A stretch of 64,000 nucleotides of DNA from Silene latifolia (taxonomy: Eukaryota; Streptophyta; Magnoliopsida; Caryophyllales; Caryophyllaceae): NCBI RefSeq assembly GCF_048544455.1, contig NC_133534.1:32564217-32628216 (forward strand). Direction: 5' to 3'. Shown here piece after piece: positions 28,711 through 40,297 of this stretch. Made by a program: the position numbers and the translations under genes. The stretch's first letter is position 1, and the number at the start of each line of letters is the position of its first letter. The notes under the pieces are model-generated. The model made no database searches, had not been told where the DNA came from, and saw nothing but the letters and a program-made list of their open reading frames with translations.

Positions 28711-29583
28711 AGCTTCTTCATATTCGACCATTCATCAAAAATTATAATCAAAACAATAGTATTATACTTCATACGAAATATTAGCCTTTCCTAATTCAGG
28801 AGAAAATAAAATATAAACAAATCATTCAAAAAAAATATTTATCCAAAAAATATTGTGAGTTATAGAATAGTATATTTGATGGAAAACAAAAAAAATGATT
28901 TAAAGGCTTGAAAGCATTTGGAATTGGAACAATGAATTGGAGAATAAGAATCGGTTTCTAACTAATTACTATTTATGCATATTATAACACTATGATAAGA
29001 TCAAATTGACATATGTGCATCGTACTTAACAATTTGGCTAAGCAATTTCGTTGGTAACCTGTTTTACAAAATAAAAATAGAACATAAGTGTTACAAAGGA
29101 GACTAAAGTGTAGGAAAGAGTGAAAGACAATAATGTAACAACATGTCAACAACTTATTAAAGATTTTTGCTACCATAAAATATTTCAAATATACCATTGT
29201 AGAAAAAAAAAGAAAAACCGACAAAAATGAAAGAGTCATCCAAACCAAGAAAAAATCTGTAAAGAAGATCTATAGCCATTATTTCGAATCTCGTGCATTG
29301 TTATTGATATGTGAGTATGTCATCCTCCTATAATATTAATACAAACATACAAAAAAAAATAACTAATAAAATTCTAATTAATTCAAAACATAATAAAAAT
29401 AAAAACTGAAACAATTAATTTAGTTCTCATTGTATAGTTTACCTACCAATTTTTTGAATAAAGTTCAAAATTCATTCTCCTGCAATATTAATTTAAACAC
29501 AAAAAAATAACTAATAAGATTCTAATTAATTCAAAACATAATAAAAATAAAAAGCAAAATAATTAATTTAGTTCTTTAGCTAT
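28711..29583. other. AT-rich DNA with a tandem repeat of about 130-150 bp
   Basis: No gene is seen. From about 29310 a unit containing CTCCTGCAATATTAATAC, AACTAATAAGATTCTAATTA, AAAACATAATAAAAATAAAA and AATTAATTTAGTTCT is repeated. A third, partial copy continues at 30041-30170 beyond the hAT-type MITE, which split the array. Confidence 0.6.
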
Positions 29584-29591
29584 ACCTTACC

Positions 29592-30040
29592 TAGAGGTGG
29601 CAAACAATGACACGACACGAAAACACGACACGAACCCGACACGAAATTAACGGGTTTGGGTTGAGACTCAATGACCCATTTATGTAAGTGGGTCGACACG
29701 AACACGACACAATATTTAATTGGGTTGGGTTAGGGTTGACCTCTCTAAACACGAACCCGACACGAATTACCTATTTACTAAATTAATCCTAATTTTTCTT
29801 AATCTTCCATCACATAAATATACTAACTTTCAAAATATGGACGTGACACGAAAACACGACACGAACCCGACACGAAATTAATGGGTTAGGGTTGAGGCCT
29901 TATGACCCATTTATGTAAGTGGGTCAACACGAACACGACACGAGATTTAATTGGGTCGGGTTTGGGTTGGAGGGATTGTGACCCGTTTACATGTGACACA
30001 AACACGAACCCGACACGACCCGATCTGTTTGCCAGGTCTA
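29592..30040. mobile_element. hAT-type MITE
   Basis: The ends read TAGAGGTGGCAAACA and, reverse complemented, TAGACCTGGCAAACA. Flanking both is the perfect 8-bp duplication accttacc (29584-29591 and 30041-30048), as expected for hAT transposons. The 449-bp interior is made of ACACGAACCCGACACGA-type phrases in two inverted halves. No ORF. Confidence 0.9.
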
Positions 30041-30499
30041 ACCTTACCTACCAATTTTTTGAATAAAGTTGGAAATTCATTCTCCTGCAATATTAATACA
30101 AACACAAAAAATAATAACAAATTAATACAAAACATAAGAAAAATAAAAAAAATGAAACAATTAGTTTATTTTTCTATGTATACTTTAGGTGCTATTTTTT
30201 TGAATAAAATTGAAAATTAGGTGAATATAATAATTATATATATGAAAAATTCTATTACAAATTCTCTCAAAATTTTATGAATGAAAAAAAAATAAAAAAA
30301 TATGGTACATAAATACGGAGTATATATAGTAATGATGAAAGGAAAGTTAAAAGGTCATTTCTTTAAATAAAGAAAATAACGGTTAAATAAATAAGGTAAA
30401 TAAATAAAAAAATTATGGGAGGAGATCAATGGCTTACAATTTTTTCTTTCTTTTTTTGTGCTTAGACATTATATTTTTTAAATTTTTTTACCTTATATT

Positions 30500-30760
30500 T
30501 TTTAATTTTCTTAAATTGGTAATCCATATCACTTTTTTTTTACCATGTCACATTAAAAGTTTTCACGTCACAATTAAACTTGCAATGTCACATTTTTTAG
30601 GGTCGCCTTTTAATAAGATTATATAAATTTTTTTAATTTTCTTAAATTGGTAATCCATATCACTTTTTTTTACCATGTCACATTAAAAGTTGTCACGTCA
30701 CAATTAAACTTGCAATGTCACATTTTAGGGTCGCCTTTTAATAAGATTATATAGATAGAA
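30500..30760. repeat. Direct duplication of about 127 bp next to a Helitron-like 5' end
   Basis: The block with TTCTTAAATTGGTAATCC, TACCATGTCACATTAAAAG and CAATTAAACTTGCAATG is present twice (about 30500-30625 and 30630-30755), differing by few bases. On the minus strand both copies start TATATAATCTTATTAAAAGG, resembling the 5' region of Helitrons. A similar end with GGCTACCCTAAAATG lies at 31632-31670. No paired 3' hairpin was found. Confidence 0.55.
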
Positions 30761-33133
30761 ACTATTATAAGTTTTATAGCCATTACACAATCGTAAAGTC
30801 CAATATTTTAATTTTATTTTTAATTTATTTTGTGGTATTATTTAATTAGATAATTGATTGCCAAGAAACGCAAGAGGTGAATTAAATAGAAAAAAATGTT
30901 AATGAAAATTATGGGTGTTAACTGTTAAGTAATATAAAGAGTTTTAATTAATTTATTAACATATTATATCATAAAAATTAATTAAATAGGAAAAAAATTT
31001 AATTAATTTGGTGGGTCTTAACTCTTAAGTATTATGAAGAGTTTTAATCAATTTATTACCATGTTTAATTAAAAAATGAATTAAATAGGAAAAAATGTTA
31101 ATAAAAATGGTGGGTGGTAGTTAATATGAAGAGTTTTAATAAATAAGTTTTAATTAATTTATTAAAAAAATTTATTACAAAAATTTCAATTTTAGTTATA
31201 AATTATAAATTTTATTAACATGTTTTATCACAAAACTTTCAATTAAAATGCCAATATTAACTTAAAATTATGAAGTTTTGATGTAAATTTCTAAGGGTTA
31301 CATAAATTTGGGAAAAAAATATATTTAATATACAAAAATCATTTAGGAATATAGATAATATCTTTTAATATTATAGATAAGTGAATTAAATTAATTTATA
31401 GATAAATGAATTAAATTAATGTCATGTAATAATAAATTAATGCTGGTTGACGAAATGAGCGGAAAAAGGGGGATTGTCGTTGTCGGTAGGAACATTGATG
31501 ATAAAAGACAGGTAATTGGGTATGAATGTGTGTGTGACATTTGGGTTATGTGGCTGACGTGAGCTTCAAATGTCTGCGTGACTTTTTTTTATCTTACGTG
31601 GCATTGTCTACGTGGACTTAATTGGTCATTTTAGGGTAGCCTTTTAATAGTATTTATAGATTTATAGATAGTAGAATCCATAGTATCTAGTTGTAAGACT
31701 ATTTTATCATAAGGCGAAAGAACTAGTATAATTATGCTTTTTGACTTATTGTTTGTGTAAGACATTAATACTCACGGAGTAAAACAACTTATGTGGTCAA
31801 TATTAACTATATGTCATATATGAGGAACTTTTAATTACTTTTATTAGCTAACGTAGATAAATAATAAATTAGAATAGTAGGTCTTACTTATGGTAATAAA
31901 AATGGTTGAAGTTTCATACTAAAATTTTTCATTGACATATCATTAATTATAGAACTTCTTAATTTTCTTCAATGGTAAAAAGTTTCATACTTTCTATGTG
32001 GTCCCCTTTCTCCTCTCATTTTCTTAACATGAAACCGGTTTTTTACCTTTAGAAACCGTTTTCATATAAAGAGCTCCTTATTATGTATATAGATCAATGG
32101 CTAAGGAGCTCCTTATAAGATATGTAGCTTTTTATTTATCTCCATTGATATTGCCTTTAAGATCGTCTTAAATTAAGACCTTTCACATCTCACCTTTATT
32201 TTGTCTTATTTTAATCAATTGTGAGTGTCGTCTTAAGTTAAGACGGTATTAACTAAGAATTTATGAAATTGAAAAGTTTGTAATTTTCTAATATAAAAAT
32301 AACTAATAAATCTTAAATAAAATGATTTTTTTACGTTAATAAATTATGATTAAATTATTACTATAAATAGTTTTAGTTTCTCGTAATACATGTTTGTTGT
32401 ATAAAAAAATGGTGTTTTGAGAAGCATTTGAGTAATTGCAAAATTAATCAATGGCTTAAGGTCAAAAGTAACATGTTAACCAAAAAACAGATGACTATAA
32501 AAAATTTAAGTGCATCTTATTAATGCATCTCTTTTTTTTTAAGGTAAATAAAAAGGCTAGTATTATTTGATAGTGTTAATAGATTATTTTTGGTAATTAT
32601 AATATAGGCTATAAATTATAATTAAACAGCAAGTGTTAATAGATTATAATGGTTTATTTTTGGCAATTATCATAAGATAATTTAATTGAGCCCATAGCAC
32701 ACTTTAATTAGGCGTGTAAATTAAGGAAAGTATTTGGACTTAATAATGCCCAAATTATAGCTTAGTAAAAGATGTCAGTTTAGACATATTTTAGGGTAAA
32801 TTCCATAGGTTTGTAGTTAGGCAGGAAAAAATTTCATGAGAGAGCGACACGTGTATAGGATGATGTGTAGTGGTTCTTGTATTATAGTTTTATATAGATA
32901 GATTTGTGTGGTCCAAATTTAATGACATATGAGATAATGTATTTTGTGTGGTTCAAATTCACTTTTTTATTTCTTGTGCAAAAACTAAATGGGAAGAGTA
33001 TATAGAATATGAGGGAGTACTATTTTTATCTCAGTCATTTGTTTAACTTTGATTAAAATGGCTAAGAAAGTGAAAAACTAAACATTGGAAGCTTTTGTGT
33101 ATATGGATTGATTATGAAAACCCGGTTTGTAAA
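30761..33133. other. AT-rich intergenic DNA with small repeats
   Basis: No gene is seen. Contents: several diverged direct repeats containing AAGAGTTTTAATTAATTTATTA (30930-31160); a Helitron-like 5' end near 31675 on the minus strand; an inverted repeat with GTCTTAAATTAAGAC and GTCTTAAGTTAAGAC (about 32165-32245) that may be a MITE remnant; and a duplicated TAATAGATTA...GGTTATTTTTGG phrase near 32575-32665. Confidence 0.5.
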
Positions 33134-33997
33134 CATCGTTGACGTTTTAGTAAATATCGTCGACGTTTTCATTCCAAAAGACGATAATGCCCTTTTCATA
33201 TTTACACTCATTTATCTCTCTAGACACTTTTCTCTCAAATTCTACTAAAAACAAACTACATTTCGATCTCCCATTTGTATTAAACCAATTAAAAAATGTT
33301 AGAAATTAACGCACATCGACTTGAAAACTTAAATAATTTTAAAAAATCGGCAAATAAACGTATTAGACACGGTTTTTTTAAAAAAAATGAACTAGCTCAT
33401 GGACTAAATGTTGAGATTCAACAATCGACCATGGACCAAACGTGGGAACCCAACGTTAGCCATGGTCCAAACGTGGGAATCCAACGTTTGCCCATGGTGA
33501 ACGTTTTTTTTTTTGCCAAACGTTGGATTCCCACGTTTGGACCATGGCCAACGTTGGTTTCCCACATTGAACCATGACAAACGTTGGTTTCCAACGTTTG
33601 GTCCATGGCTGAACGTTGGATCTCAATGTTTGGTCCATGGTTCAATCTTGGGGGCACAAATCTCAGATTTATGCAGAAAAACCGCAATGTTTGCTATTAC
33701 TAAGTCAATACGTGACGTAAATCAATTATCGAATAGATTTAACGGTGCACAAAAAAAAATAAAAAATAACCAAATAATGAAGCGATTAAGTTGTTTAAGT
33801 ACCGGTGATCGGGGATCCGTCATGTTAATTAATCTTGTTAATTGTTGTTGTTGTTTTTTTTTTTTAATTTAGTTGATTTTTTGTAGAATTTGAGAGGAAT
33901 TTTTTTAGAGAGAGAAAGTGGTGTGTGAGTGTAAGGGTAGTTATCGTCTTTTTTTTAAAAAAAAACGTCATCGATATTTACTAAAACGTCGTCGATG
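33134..33997. mobile_element. Long-TIR foldback element, copy M1
   Basis: Ends of about 60 bp are inverted copies of each other, with CATCG(T/A), GACGTTTTAGTAAATATCG and AAAGACGATAA in order. A second copy lies at 53787-54457 with the same internal order. No transposase ORF and no clear target duplication. Long TIRs suggest a Mutator-like or foldback element, but the class is not proven. Confidence 0.7.
33428..33650. repeat. CCAACGTTTGG/CCATGG inverted-repeat cluster in M1
   Basis: Phrases GGTCCAAACGTGGGA, CCAACGTTTGG and CCATGG repeat every 20-35 bp in both orientations around a T-run at 33510. Together they form an extended imperfect hairpin. Copy M2 has a much shorter version at 54063-54150, so the cluster expanded or contracted between copies. 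Confidence 0.8.
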
Positions 33998-34270
33998 AAA
34001 ATCAGCCCTCAAAAACTTACAACCATATGCATATATAGCAACTACTCCCTCTTATTCTCTAAGATCTTCCATAATTCCTAAAATGGCAAATTCACAAAGA
34101 TTTTTCACTTTCCTTATTTGTCTATTATTTGTGATTATAATCTTTTACTTTCATTTACATCCACATATCACCATACTACTAAATTCTACCCAAAAAACAA
34201 TGTGGAAGAACTTAGTGAATATGAGGTAGTATATAATAACATAAGATAACAAATATTATACATCGAATAT
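33998..34270. other. Short intergenic stretch, nothing recognised
   Basis: AT-rich sequence between the foldback element and the decayed copia polymerase. It may include degraded LTR of that copia element; no partner LTR was recognised. Confidence 0.4.
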
Positions 34271-35286
34271 TACAATACAATAACATATTGTCTTATACTC
34301 CACCTCAAGTTAGGACACTTGATAGCGAAATGCCCAACTTGGACTGAAGAAAATCAAATGCTTCTCCTCCGAGTGCCTTAGTGAAAATAACTGTGATTTG
34401 CTCTTTACTCCGTACATGCGAAGTAGACACGGTTCCATTAATGAGATGATGACGAATAAAATGACAGTCGATCTTGATGTGCTTAGTATAATCATGAAAT
34501 ACCGGATTCTTTGCAATATGTAGCGCAACTTGATTATCGTAAAGAATCTCCATAGGTCGAGTATGACAAATTCCAGGTGACAAAAGAAACGATTTCAACC
34601 TGATTAGTTCACTAGTCACGACTGCCAATGCTCGATACTCGGCTTTAGCTGTCGACCTCAAGGTCTGCTTTCCATAAAACTGGAGTATTTCCCAAAGCTA
34701 CAAAATATCCAGTCAATGACCTTCTAGACAATGGACAACTAGCCCAATCCAAATATTCTCGTAAAGACGGGTCACAATTTTTATCGATCAATATTCCCTT
34801 TTCCGGGCTTCCTTCAATGTACTGAATCACGCGAAAAACCGCTTCCAAATGCTCCTGCCTTGGTGCGTGAACGAACTGCGACAATATATGTAAGACATAT
34901 ACCAAATCGGGCTGCGTAATTGTCAAGTATATTAAGCGATCTAACCAACCTTCTATACTTCATCGGGTCTTTCAAAATATATCATTTCGCTAACCTCAAT
35001 TTATGATTCAATTGGATAGGAGTATTTCCCGAATTTGCTCTTTCCATTCCCTCCTCTATAATTATTTCCAATGCATACTTGCGTTAACTAAGGTCTAAGG
35101 AACAAACCTTTACGACCGCTTGCAACTTCGATACCTAAGAATTACTTTAGCTTCCTGAGATCTTTAATTCCGAAACTTCGATCAAGGAAACCTTTGAGCC
35201 ATGTACTAGCCTCGTCAGTGTTCTTACCACAATCATATCATCAACGTATACTAATAGCCCAAGAAAAACATCGTCTTTATTGTAGG
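34271..35286 (-). pseudogene. pol: Decayed Ty1/copia reverse transcriptase C-terminus and RNase H
   Basis: Two overlapping frames (34645-34926 and 34305-34661) give reverse transcriptase C-terminal sequence (SQFVHAPRQEHLEAVFRVIQ) and RNase H (AKAEYRALA, LYDNQVALHIAKNPVFH, TKHIKIDCHFIR). The YVDD region lies near 35245 in degraded frame. Stops and frameshifts make it non-functional. The gene continues on the far side of the Tat element at 51874-52490, showing that Tat inserted into it. Confidence 0.85.
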
Positions 35287-35848
35287 TGATGGGGCATATT
35301 CTGCACCGCTGACCAAGTCAACATATTGAGCAAGGTCAGAGATATCCACAGCAAAGTCAACAACTCAGACAGTATAGCCGATGCAGCCCATCGGCCTGTC
35401 ACCTGGGTCTCGGCATGGCAACCAGCTAGCCGGGGCACATATCCGCGTACTCATATCCAAGACCCCTCGGCCGGCCTGCCATAGGTCCATCGGCCGAGGG
35501 TAGAACGGTCTTTCCACCTGCTAGCCACTTGGCCACTACGTGACAAAAGGTGAAAGTCTATAAATACTCCTCAACCTTCATTGAGGAAAGGATCCACAAT
35601 TAAACCTAATAACCACTATTCATCTGGTAATATCTTCCTTATCTCTCTATAATATACTCTTAGCCAAGTAACAACAACTTACCTCTCTAAGTTAACTGAC
35701 TTGAGCGTCGGAGTGAGTACGCTCGGCCAAAGCCGAGCCCTCAGTTTGTTCATTGTTTCAGGAGACCGCAAGGAGGATTCAAGCAAAGACATCATTCTAC
35801 GAGCCACGAGTGGTAACAAATATCTGCTCTGGAATTACACCCGGAACA
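35287..35848 (+). repeat. 5' LTR of the Tat element
   Basis: 562 bp, TGATGGGGC to CCGGAACA. It contains a TATA box (35558) and two hairpins built on CTCGGCC: one at 35465-35500 and GCTCGGC/GCCGAGC at 35730-35747. Confidence 0.92.
35558..35567 (+). promoter_or_regulatory. TATA box of the Tat LTR
   Basis: CTATAAATAC is a strong plant TATA match in the middle of the LTR; the same site is at 51583-51592 in the other LTR. Transcription would start about 30 bp downstream, near the TTGAGGAAAGG stretch. Confidence 0.65.
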
Positions 35849-35850
35849 AT

Positions 35851-35867
35851 TGGCGCCGTCTGTGGGG
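35851..35867 (+). other. Primer binding site of the Tat element
   Basis: TGGCGCCGTCTGTGGGG begins two bases after the LTR. This sequence is common at this position in plant Tat-lineage elements. I do not assign the tRNA with certainty. Confidence 0.75.
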
Positions 35868-35953
35868 AAAGAGACACTAGAAGCTAGTCACATTCATTCC
35901 CAAAAACAAAAAAAAAAAAAAAACACAAAAAACCCACCCAAAAAGCTAAGAAG

Positions 35954-37435
35954 ATGTCGAAACAACAAGAGGTAGTCGTGACCGACGAAACCGCACTCTA
36001 CCAAGATGATACCTTTCACAATTCTGGAGTCGTGCAGCCCTCCACCGGCGGAGTAATCCAACCGGAATACGGGATGCCAATAATACCAGACACGCCGCTG
36101 CCCGCCAACCAGGTCACCATCATGGGACAGGTGGTTGACGTAGCAAAACTGAAGATGCTCCTGGACCTAATTGGGAGTACGTCAGCTCACACTGTCACTC
36201 CGACAAGAGCGACGGAAACCATCCAGGAGACCAGGGCCCGGAACGTGACTCCGAGAAATTTGAACGGAGCACTAGGAGAAGTCGACCCTGCCAAGACGCC
36301 GGAGGTGCCCAGAATGCTAGTGGTGGACCTGAGCCCTCCCCGTACTCACGGGAGGACAGCGTCGCCGCAGCACCGACGAGACCTGCCTCAGAGGAGCCAG
36401 AGAAGTCCGACTCAACAGAGTCGGAGAAGAAGCCCGAGTCGGAGAAGGAGTCCTTCCCGCTACGAGGAGAGGAGCCGGACCAGAAACGCGAGGAGCCGAT
36501 CGCCGCGTGTCATTCGACACGTTGTCAGACAGCCCCTCAGTGCTTATGTCCTTGACACCGCCGTGCCAACTAAGCTGAAGTTGCCGGCATTCACATACAA
36601 AGGAGATAATGATCCAACCGACCACGCCGAGGCTTTCGAGTCTTACATGTCGGTATGGGAGCAGCCCGATGAGGTCTGGTGCCGAGTCTTCCCAACAACT
36701 CTGCATGGGATGGCTCAAAATTGGTACAAGGGGCTTCCCGACGGTTCGGTATACTGCTTCGCCGACCTAAAGGACGCCTTCGTAGCCCAGTACTCTTGCA
36801 ACAAAAGGAGGGCCGTGGAGACGTCGGACCTCCTAACTATCAAACAGGAGGAGGGCGAGTCTCTACGAAGCTATGTGAAGAGGTTCGACGGCAAGGTTCA
36901 GCAGATTCGGGAGATTAATCCCGAACTGGGGGATTTCGCACTAATGAAAGGCCTCCCAAGGGGAGACTTAAAAGATGAGCTCATCAAATACGGGGGTTTG
37001 GGCCTAGATGCCGCTAGGAAGATGGCCGACCAGGCCATCAAGGTGGAAGACTATCACAAGACCTGGGTAGGCCCCAGCGAGGCCGAGCCCTCAGAAAAGA
37101 AGGGCCGCCGGGATGACAACCCGGATGAAAGACGCCGTGACAATAACGGGTCACGGTCCGATGAGAGACGTCGTGACAATAATAGGTCACGGTCTGACAG
37201 ATCTGCCAGGAAGCAGGACTCGACGGGCGCCGGGGGGAGTTCGGGAACGTTTTACCAAAGGCATTACCATGATAAAACCCCTCTGGTCGTATCGGCCGCC
37301 GAGGTCTTCACCCTGAGCAAAAAGGAGGGCCGGACATGGGAAAGGCCCCCAAGCCAAAGGGGGACGGTGACACGAGCCGATCGTGAGTACCACGGCCACA
37401 CCGGTCACCTCATCGACAACCGCCTAGGCATCTGA
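35954..37435 (+). CDS. gag: Gag of the Tat element
   Basis: 493 residues from an ATG 87 bp after the primer site. The N-terminal third is low complexity. Residues ~125-195 form an Arg/Ser-rich region with SPSRRRSPSR-type repeats, like nucleic-acid-binding RS domains. Residues ~205-365 match the Retrotrans_gag domain: KLPAFTYKGDNDPTDH, WCRVFPTTLHGMAQNWYKGL, FADLKDAFVAQY, ESLRSYVKRF and a C-terminal ALMKGLPRGDL segment. A basic tail with DERRRDNN repeats follows, but no zinc knuckle is seen. The stop near 37433 is a frameshift product, because the next base frame continues with gag-protease sequence. It is the structural protein of the particle. Confidence 0.88.
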   Translation: MSKQQEVVVTDETALYQDDTFHNSGVVQPSTGGVIQPEYGMPIIPDTPLPANQVTIMGQVVDVAKLKMLLDLIGSTSAHTVTPTRATETIQETRARNVTPRNLNGALGEVDPAKTPEVPRMLVVDLSPPRTHGRTASPQHRRDLPQRSQRSPTQQSRRRSPSRRRSPSRYEERSRTRNARSRSPRVIRHVVRQPLSAYVLDTAVPTKLKLPAFTYKGDNDPTDHAEAFESYMSVWEQPDEVWCRVFPTTLHGMAQNWYKGLPDGSVYCFADLKDAFVAQYSCNKRRAVETSDLLTIKQEEGESLRSYVKRFDGKVQQIREINPELGDFALMKGLPRGDLKDELIKYGGLGLDAARKMADQAIKVEDYHKTWVGPSEAEPSEKKGRRDDNPDERRRDNNGSRSDERRRDNNRSRSDRSARKQDSTGAGGSSGTFYQRHYHDKTPLVVSAAEVFTLSKKEGRTWERPPSQRGTVTRADREYHGHTGHLIDNRLGI

Positions 37436-38268
37436 AGAATGCCATTGAAGAGCTGATCCGTAAGGGTAGCCTCGGCAAGTATGTTGCCAAAGACCAAAAA
37501 ACTGACGCCAGCGGTTCAGATAAGAAATTCGTCTTTCAACGGATAGGAGTGATCCATGTAGTCATCGGGGGCAACGAGAACGGTGGGTCAGCTCATGGGC
37601 ACAAACGGCACCTGAACGAGCTGTATCAGGCCATCAACTTTGTGCCCAACACAGCGATCCCCGCTTCCAACATTCCCGATATGACTATTGGAAGGAAGGA
37701 CTACGAGGAAGTCATCGCCCCTCACAAACGACCCACTTGTAGTCAACTTGGACATATCCAACCACCTGGTGAAGAGGTGTCCGATCGATTGACACGGCGC
37801 CTACACGAACATCATGTTCAGGGAGTGCTTCCACAGCCTCGGCCTGAAAATCAAGGACTTGAGCCCCTGCACCAACCCACTGTACAGCTTCTCCGGGGCT
37901 GGCCTGGTACCCCTGGGTTCAATCAGACTGCCGGTAATGCTCGGCGAGGGGAATGCGGCTAAGAATGTCCTAGCTGAGTTCGTGGTCATTGACGGCTCGT
38001 CCGCCTACAACGTTCTCATAGGCCGGGTTACTCTGAGCGAGGCCGACGCAGTGATGTCCATCCGGGCCCTGACACTAATGTATGTCTCGGACCGGGGGGA
38101 AGCACATAAGCTCGTCTCCAAGGACGAGAAGGACGAGGTGGTCAACGTCCAGATATCTGCCAGAGGATGCAACATGCATTCCCTCAAAGTGGCAAAACAG
38201 TCAGAGAGGGGGAAAAGCCCATCCTTACAACAGGAGGGCGACCTCATGGATGCAACTGACGGCTGACG
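37436..38268 (+). pseudogene. Frameshifted protease region of the Tat element
   Basis: Coding similarity continues from gag in at least two shifted frames. The middle part has NFVPNTAIPASNIPDMTIGR. After a frame break inside the expected Asp-Thr-Gly active site (about 37785-37800) the frame resumes with FRECFHSLGLKIKDL, then GSIRLPVMLG, then AYNVLIGRVTL, all typical of Tat-lineage proteases. Catalysis is impossible from this copy. The reading frame ends at 38266, 71 bp before the nested copia, and no reverse transcriptase follows on either side. Confidence 0.75.
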
Positions 38269-38336
38269 AGGAAGGTGTGCCTTTAGTGAGCCATTAGGAC
38301 ACTGGTGATTTTGTGAAAACTTTGTATAGCGGCGGA

Positions 38337-39324
38337 TGTAGGGTAATATCCGTATAAGACCCTCTAAATTTAGGATTATAACGTAAATTTAGCATGTGAA
38401 ATATTGTCATAAACGAAAAACAACAAAGAAACAATAAGGATTAAGAATCAACCTCGGGTCCTTTAAAATGCGGCGTAATGAACAGAAATCAAAGTAGATT
38501 TCCTCCTAATCGTTGCACCCAAGATCGTCTGAGACTATGCCCCTTTGTGCTAGAAAGTGCTCTCTAATTGACTTGCAATATTGAGAGAGTTTATGTGAGT
38601 GTTCTGATGAGAGATCTAGGTTTCAGAGAGAATTCTTCTCCAAAACCCTAGTTTTTCTGCAAATGATTATGCTTAGGTCAAAAGGAGAGAGGCTCTCTCC
38701 TTTTGTCTTGTTCGGCCAAACCGAGAGCCCAAGGGGAGGGAGTGGGCTTTCACTTCCTCCTTATTCTAACTCGTAGTTCAGCTCGAAATTACTAAAATGT
38801 ATATGACGGGTTTTCAATTATAAATCGTCATCGGTTATCGGTTATTAACGTATCAACTAGTGACATGACTCAGTCGATATATTAATACATGTCCGACAAA
38901 GACAATATTATATAATTAAATAAATTCAATATACATTAATTAAATATAAATCGTTTATATTTAATTTACGAATTAACTGCTTAATTCGCCTTAGCCATTT
39001 TTATTTAATCCGTATTAAATAATTATCTCAACATCGCGTTTGACTAATTACTAGTCAATAACTCGACTAATGGTTAGTCATATTAGGCATCAACATGATT
39101 TGTATTTTCATACCGTCACATCTCTCAAACGTATCCTATAGGTGTGACTTTTAGGGACCAGTTGATCACCGCCATCCGTATGACAATAACGTCAAACTTA
39201 TCTAGCAAGCCAACCGTTATTGATAAACGTGGATCAACCGATAATAATACCAAAAGTATGCCCTTTGATCCTTTTAGAGGTTTATAAGTCCTTGCACTAA
39301 TTGTTAAGGACACCAACCCCAACA
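38337..39324 (-). repeat. 3' LTR of the nested copia
   Basis: 988 bp, TGTTGGGGTTGG to TTACCCTACA on the minus strand. By eye it differs from its partner by about 8-9 substitutions and 4-5 single-base indels. Just inside it a ~35-bp phrase (CTCCCACTTGTCCGTACAAG) is duplicated at 39327 and 39399. Confidence 0.9.
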
Positions 39325-40204
39325 AGCTCCCACTTGTCCGTACAAGTGTATGTGCAATGACGTTATCCGCACTAACTGGAGGACACAGCTCCAACAAACT
39401 CCCACTTGTCCGTACAAGTGTATGTGCGATAACCGATTCTCATATTCATTTAAAAATTTCTCCCACTCAATGTAAAATAATTTGCAGATCCGGATCCGCA
39501 AAGGTCGTATTTTACAATCGATCTGTATCAAGAGTGGTTTCCCCGACTAGAGAGTAACTTAACTGATAAAACGAATCCGTATCCGAGCATGGCCATGCAT
39601 TTCGATTCTGACTCCTCGAGTGGCCCCGAGAAATATCGAGTACGATAAAGGCTGAATATTTCCTTCAACTCGACTCCTTCCGATCTAAGCACAACATGAA
39701 ATGACCCAGAAAAAATCTACTTGGCCCCCTGTTACGGATGACCGTGAGAAAGAAACCAAAGTCACCCAAAATCTGCCGTAGTCTCAAGAGACAGTTGATA
39801 GTCAAAAGAATCGACTCTTAGGATCACCATGGAGGTCCTATCCACGACCGGGCACCGAATGTTATAAAACATTTAGGACTCCACGTCGATGTCACAATTG
39901 TGTCCTACGAGATATCCGTATAAATCGCCTCTCGTGATTGGTCGGTCAATGGTTGACTTATGGCTCGTTGAACCCACCATCAACCAACGTCACAAAATAA
40001 TTGCCGAGTTATCAGCTCATGTGGGCAATTAAGGACTAAAAATATAATGTTTGTTCAGTTCACTTTGTGGTGTTCAAAATTGTCGTACAATTCCACATGA
40101 AAAACAAAATATATAAATATCAAAACGATGATGTCGTATAGAGTACACAAGAAAATGAATCTAATCCATAAAAGAGTACTACAACTCAGGAACACGTTTA
40201 ATTC
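39325..40204 (-). other. 3' noncoding region of the nested copia
   Basis: About 900 bp between the end of the polymerase remnant and the 3' LTR, with no coding potential. It contains the duplicated CTCCCACTTGTCCGTACAAG phrase next to the LTR; its complement serves as a purine-rich stretch for plus-strand priming. Confidence 0.6.
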
Positions 40205-40297
40205 CCATGGAATTAACATGCCCTTCATGCTTATCTTGTCGTAATGGTTTAGTGAGAGGATCTGCTATATTATCATGTGTAGCAATCTTTTCTATCA

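Noticed and set aside
33296-33872. ORFs of 60-119 codons on both strands inside foldback copy M1
   Set aside because: They arise from the inverted repeats (the same GPNVGIQR-like peptides appear on both strands) and are not kept in copy M2.
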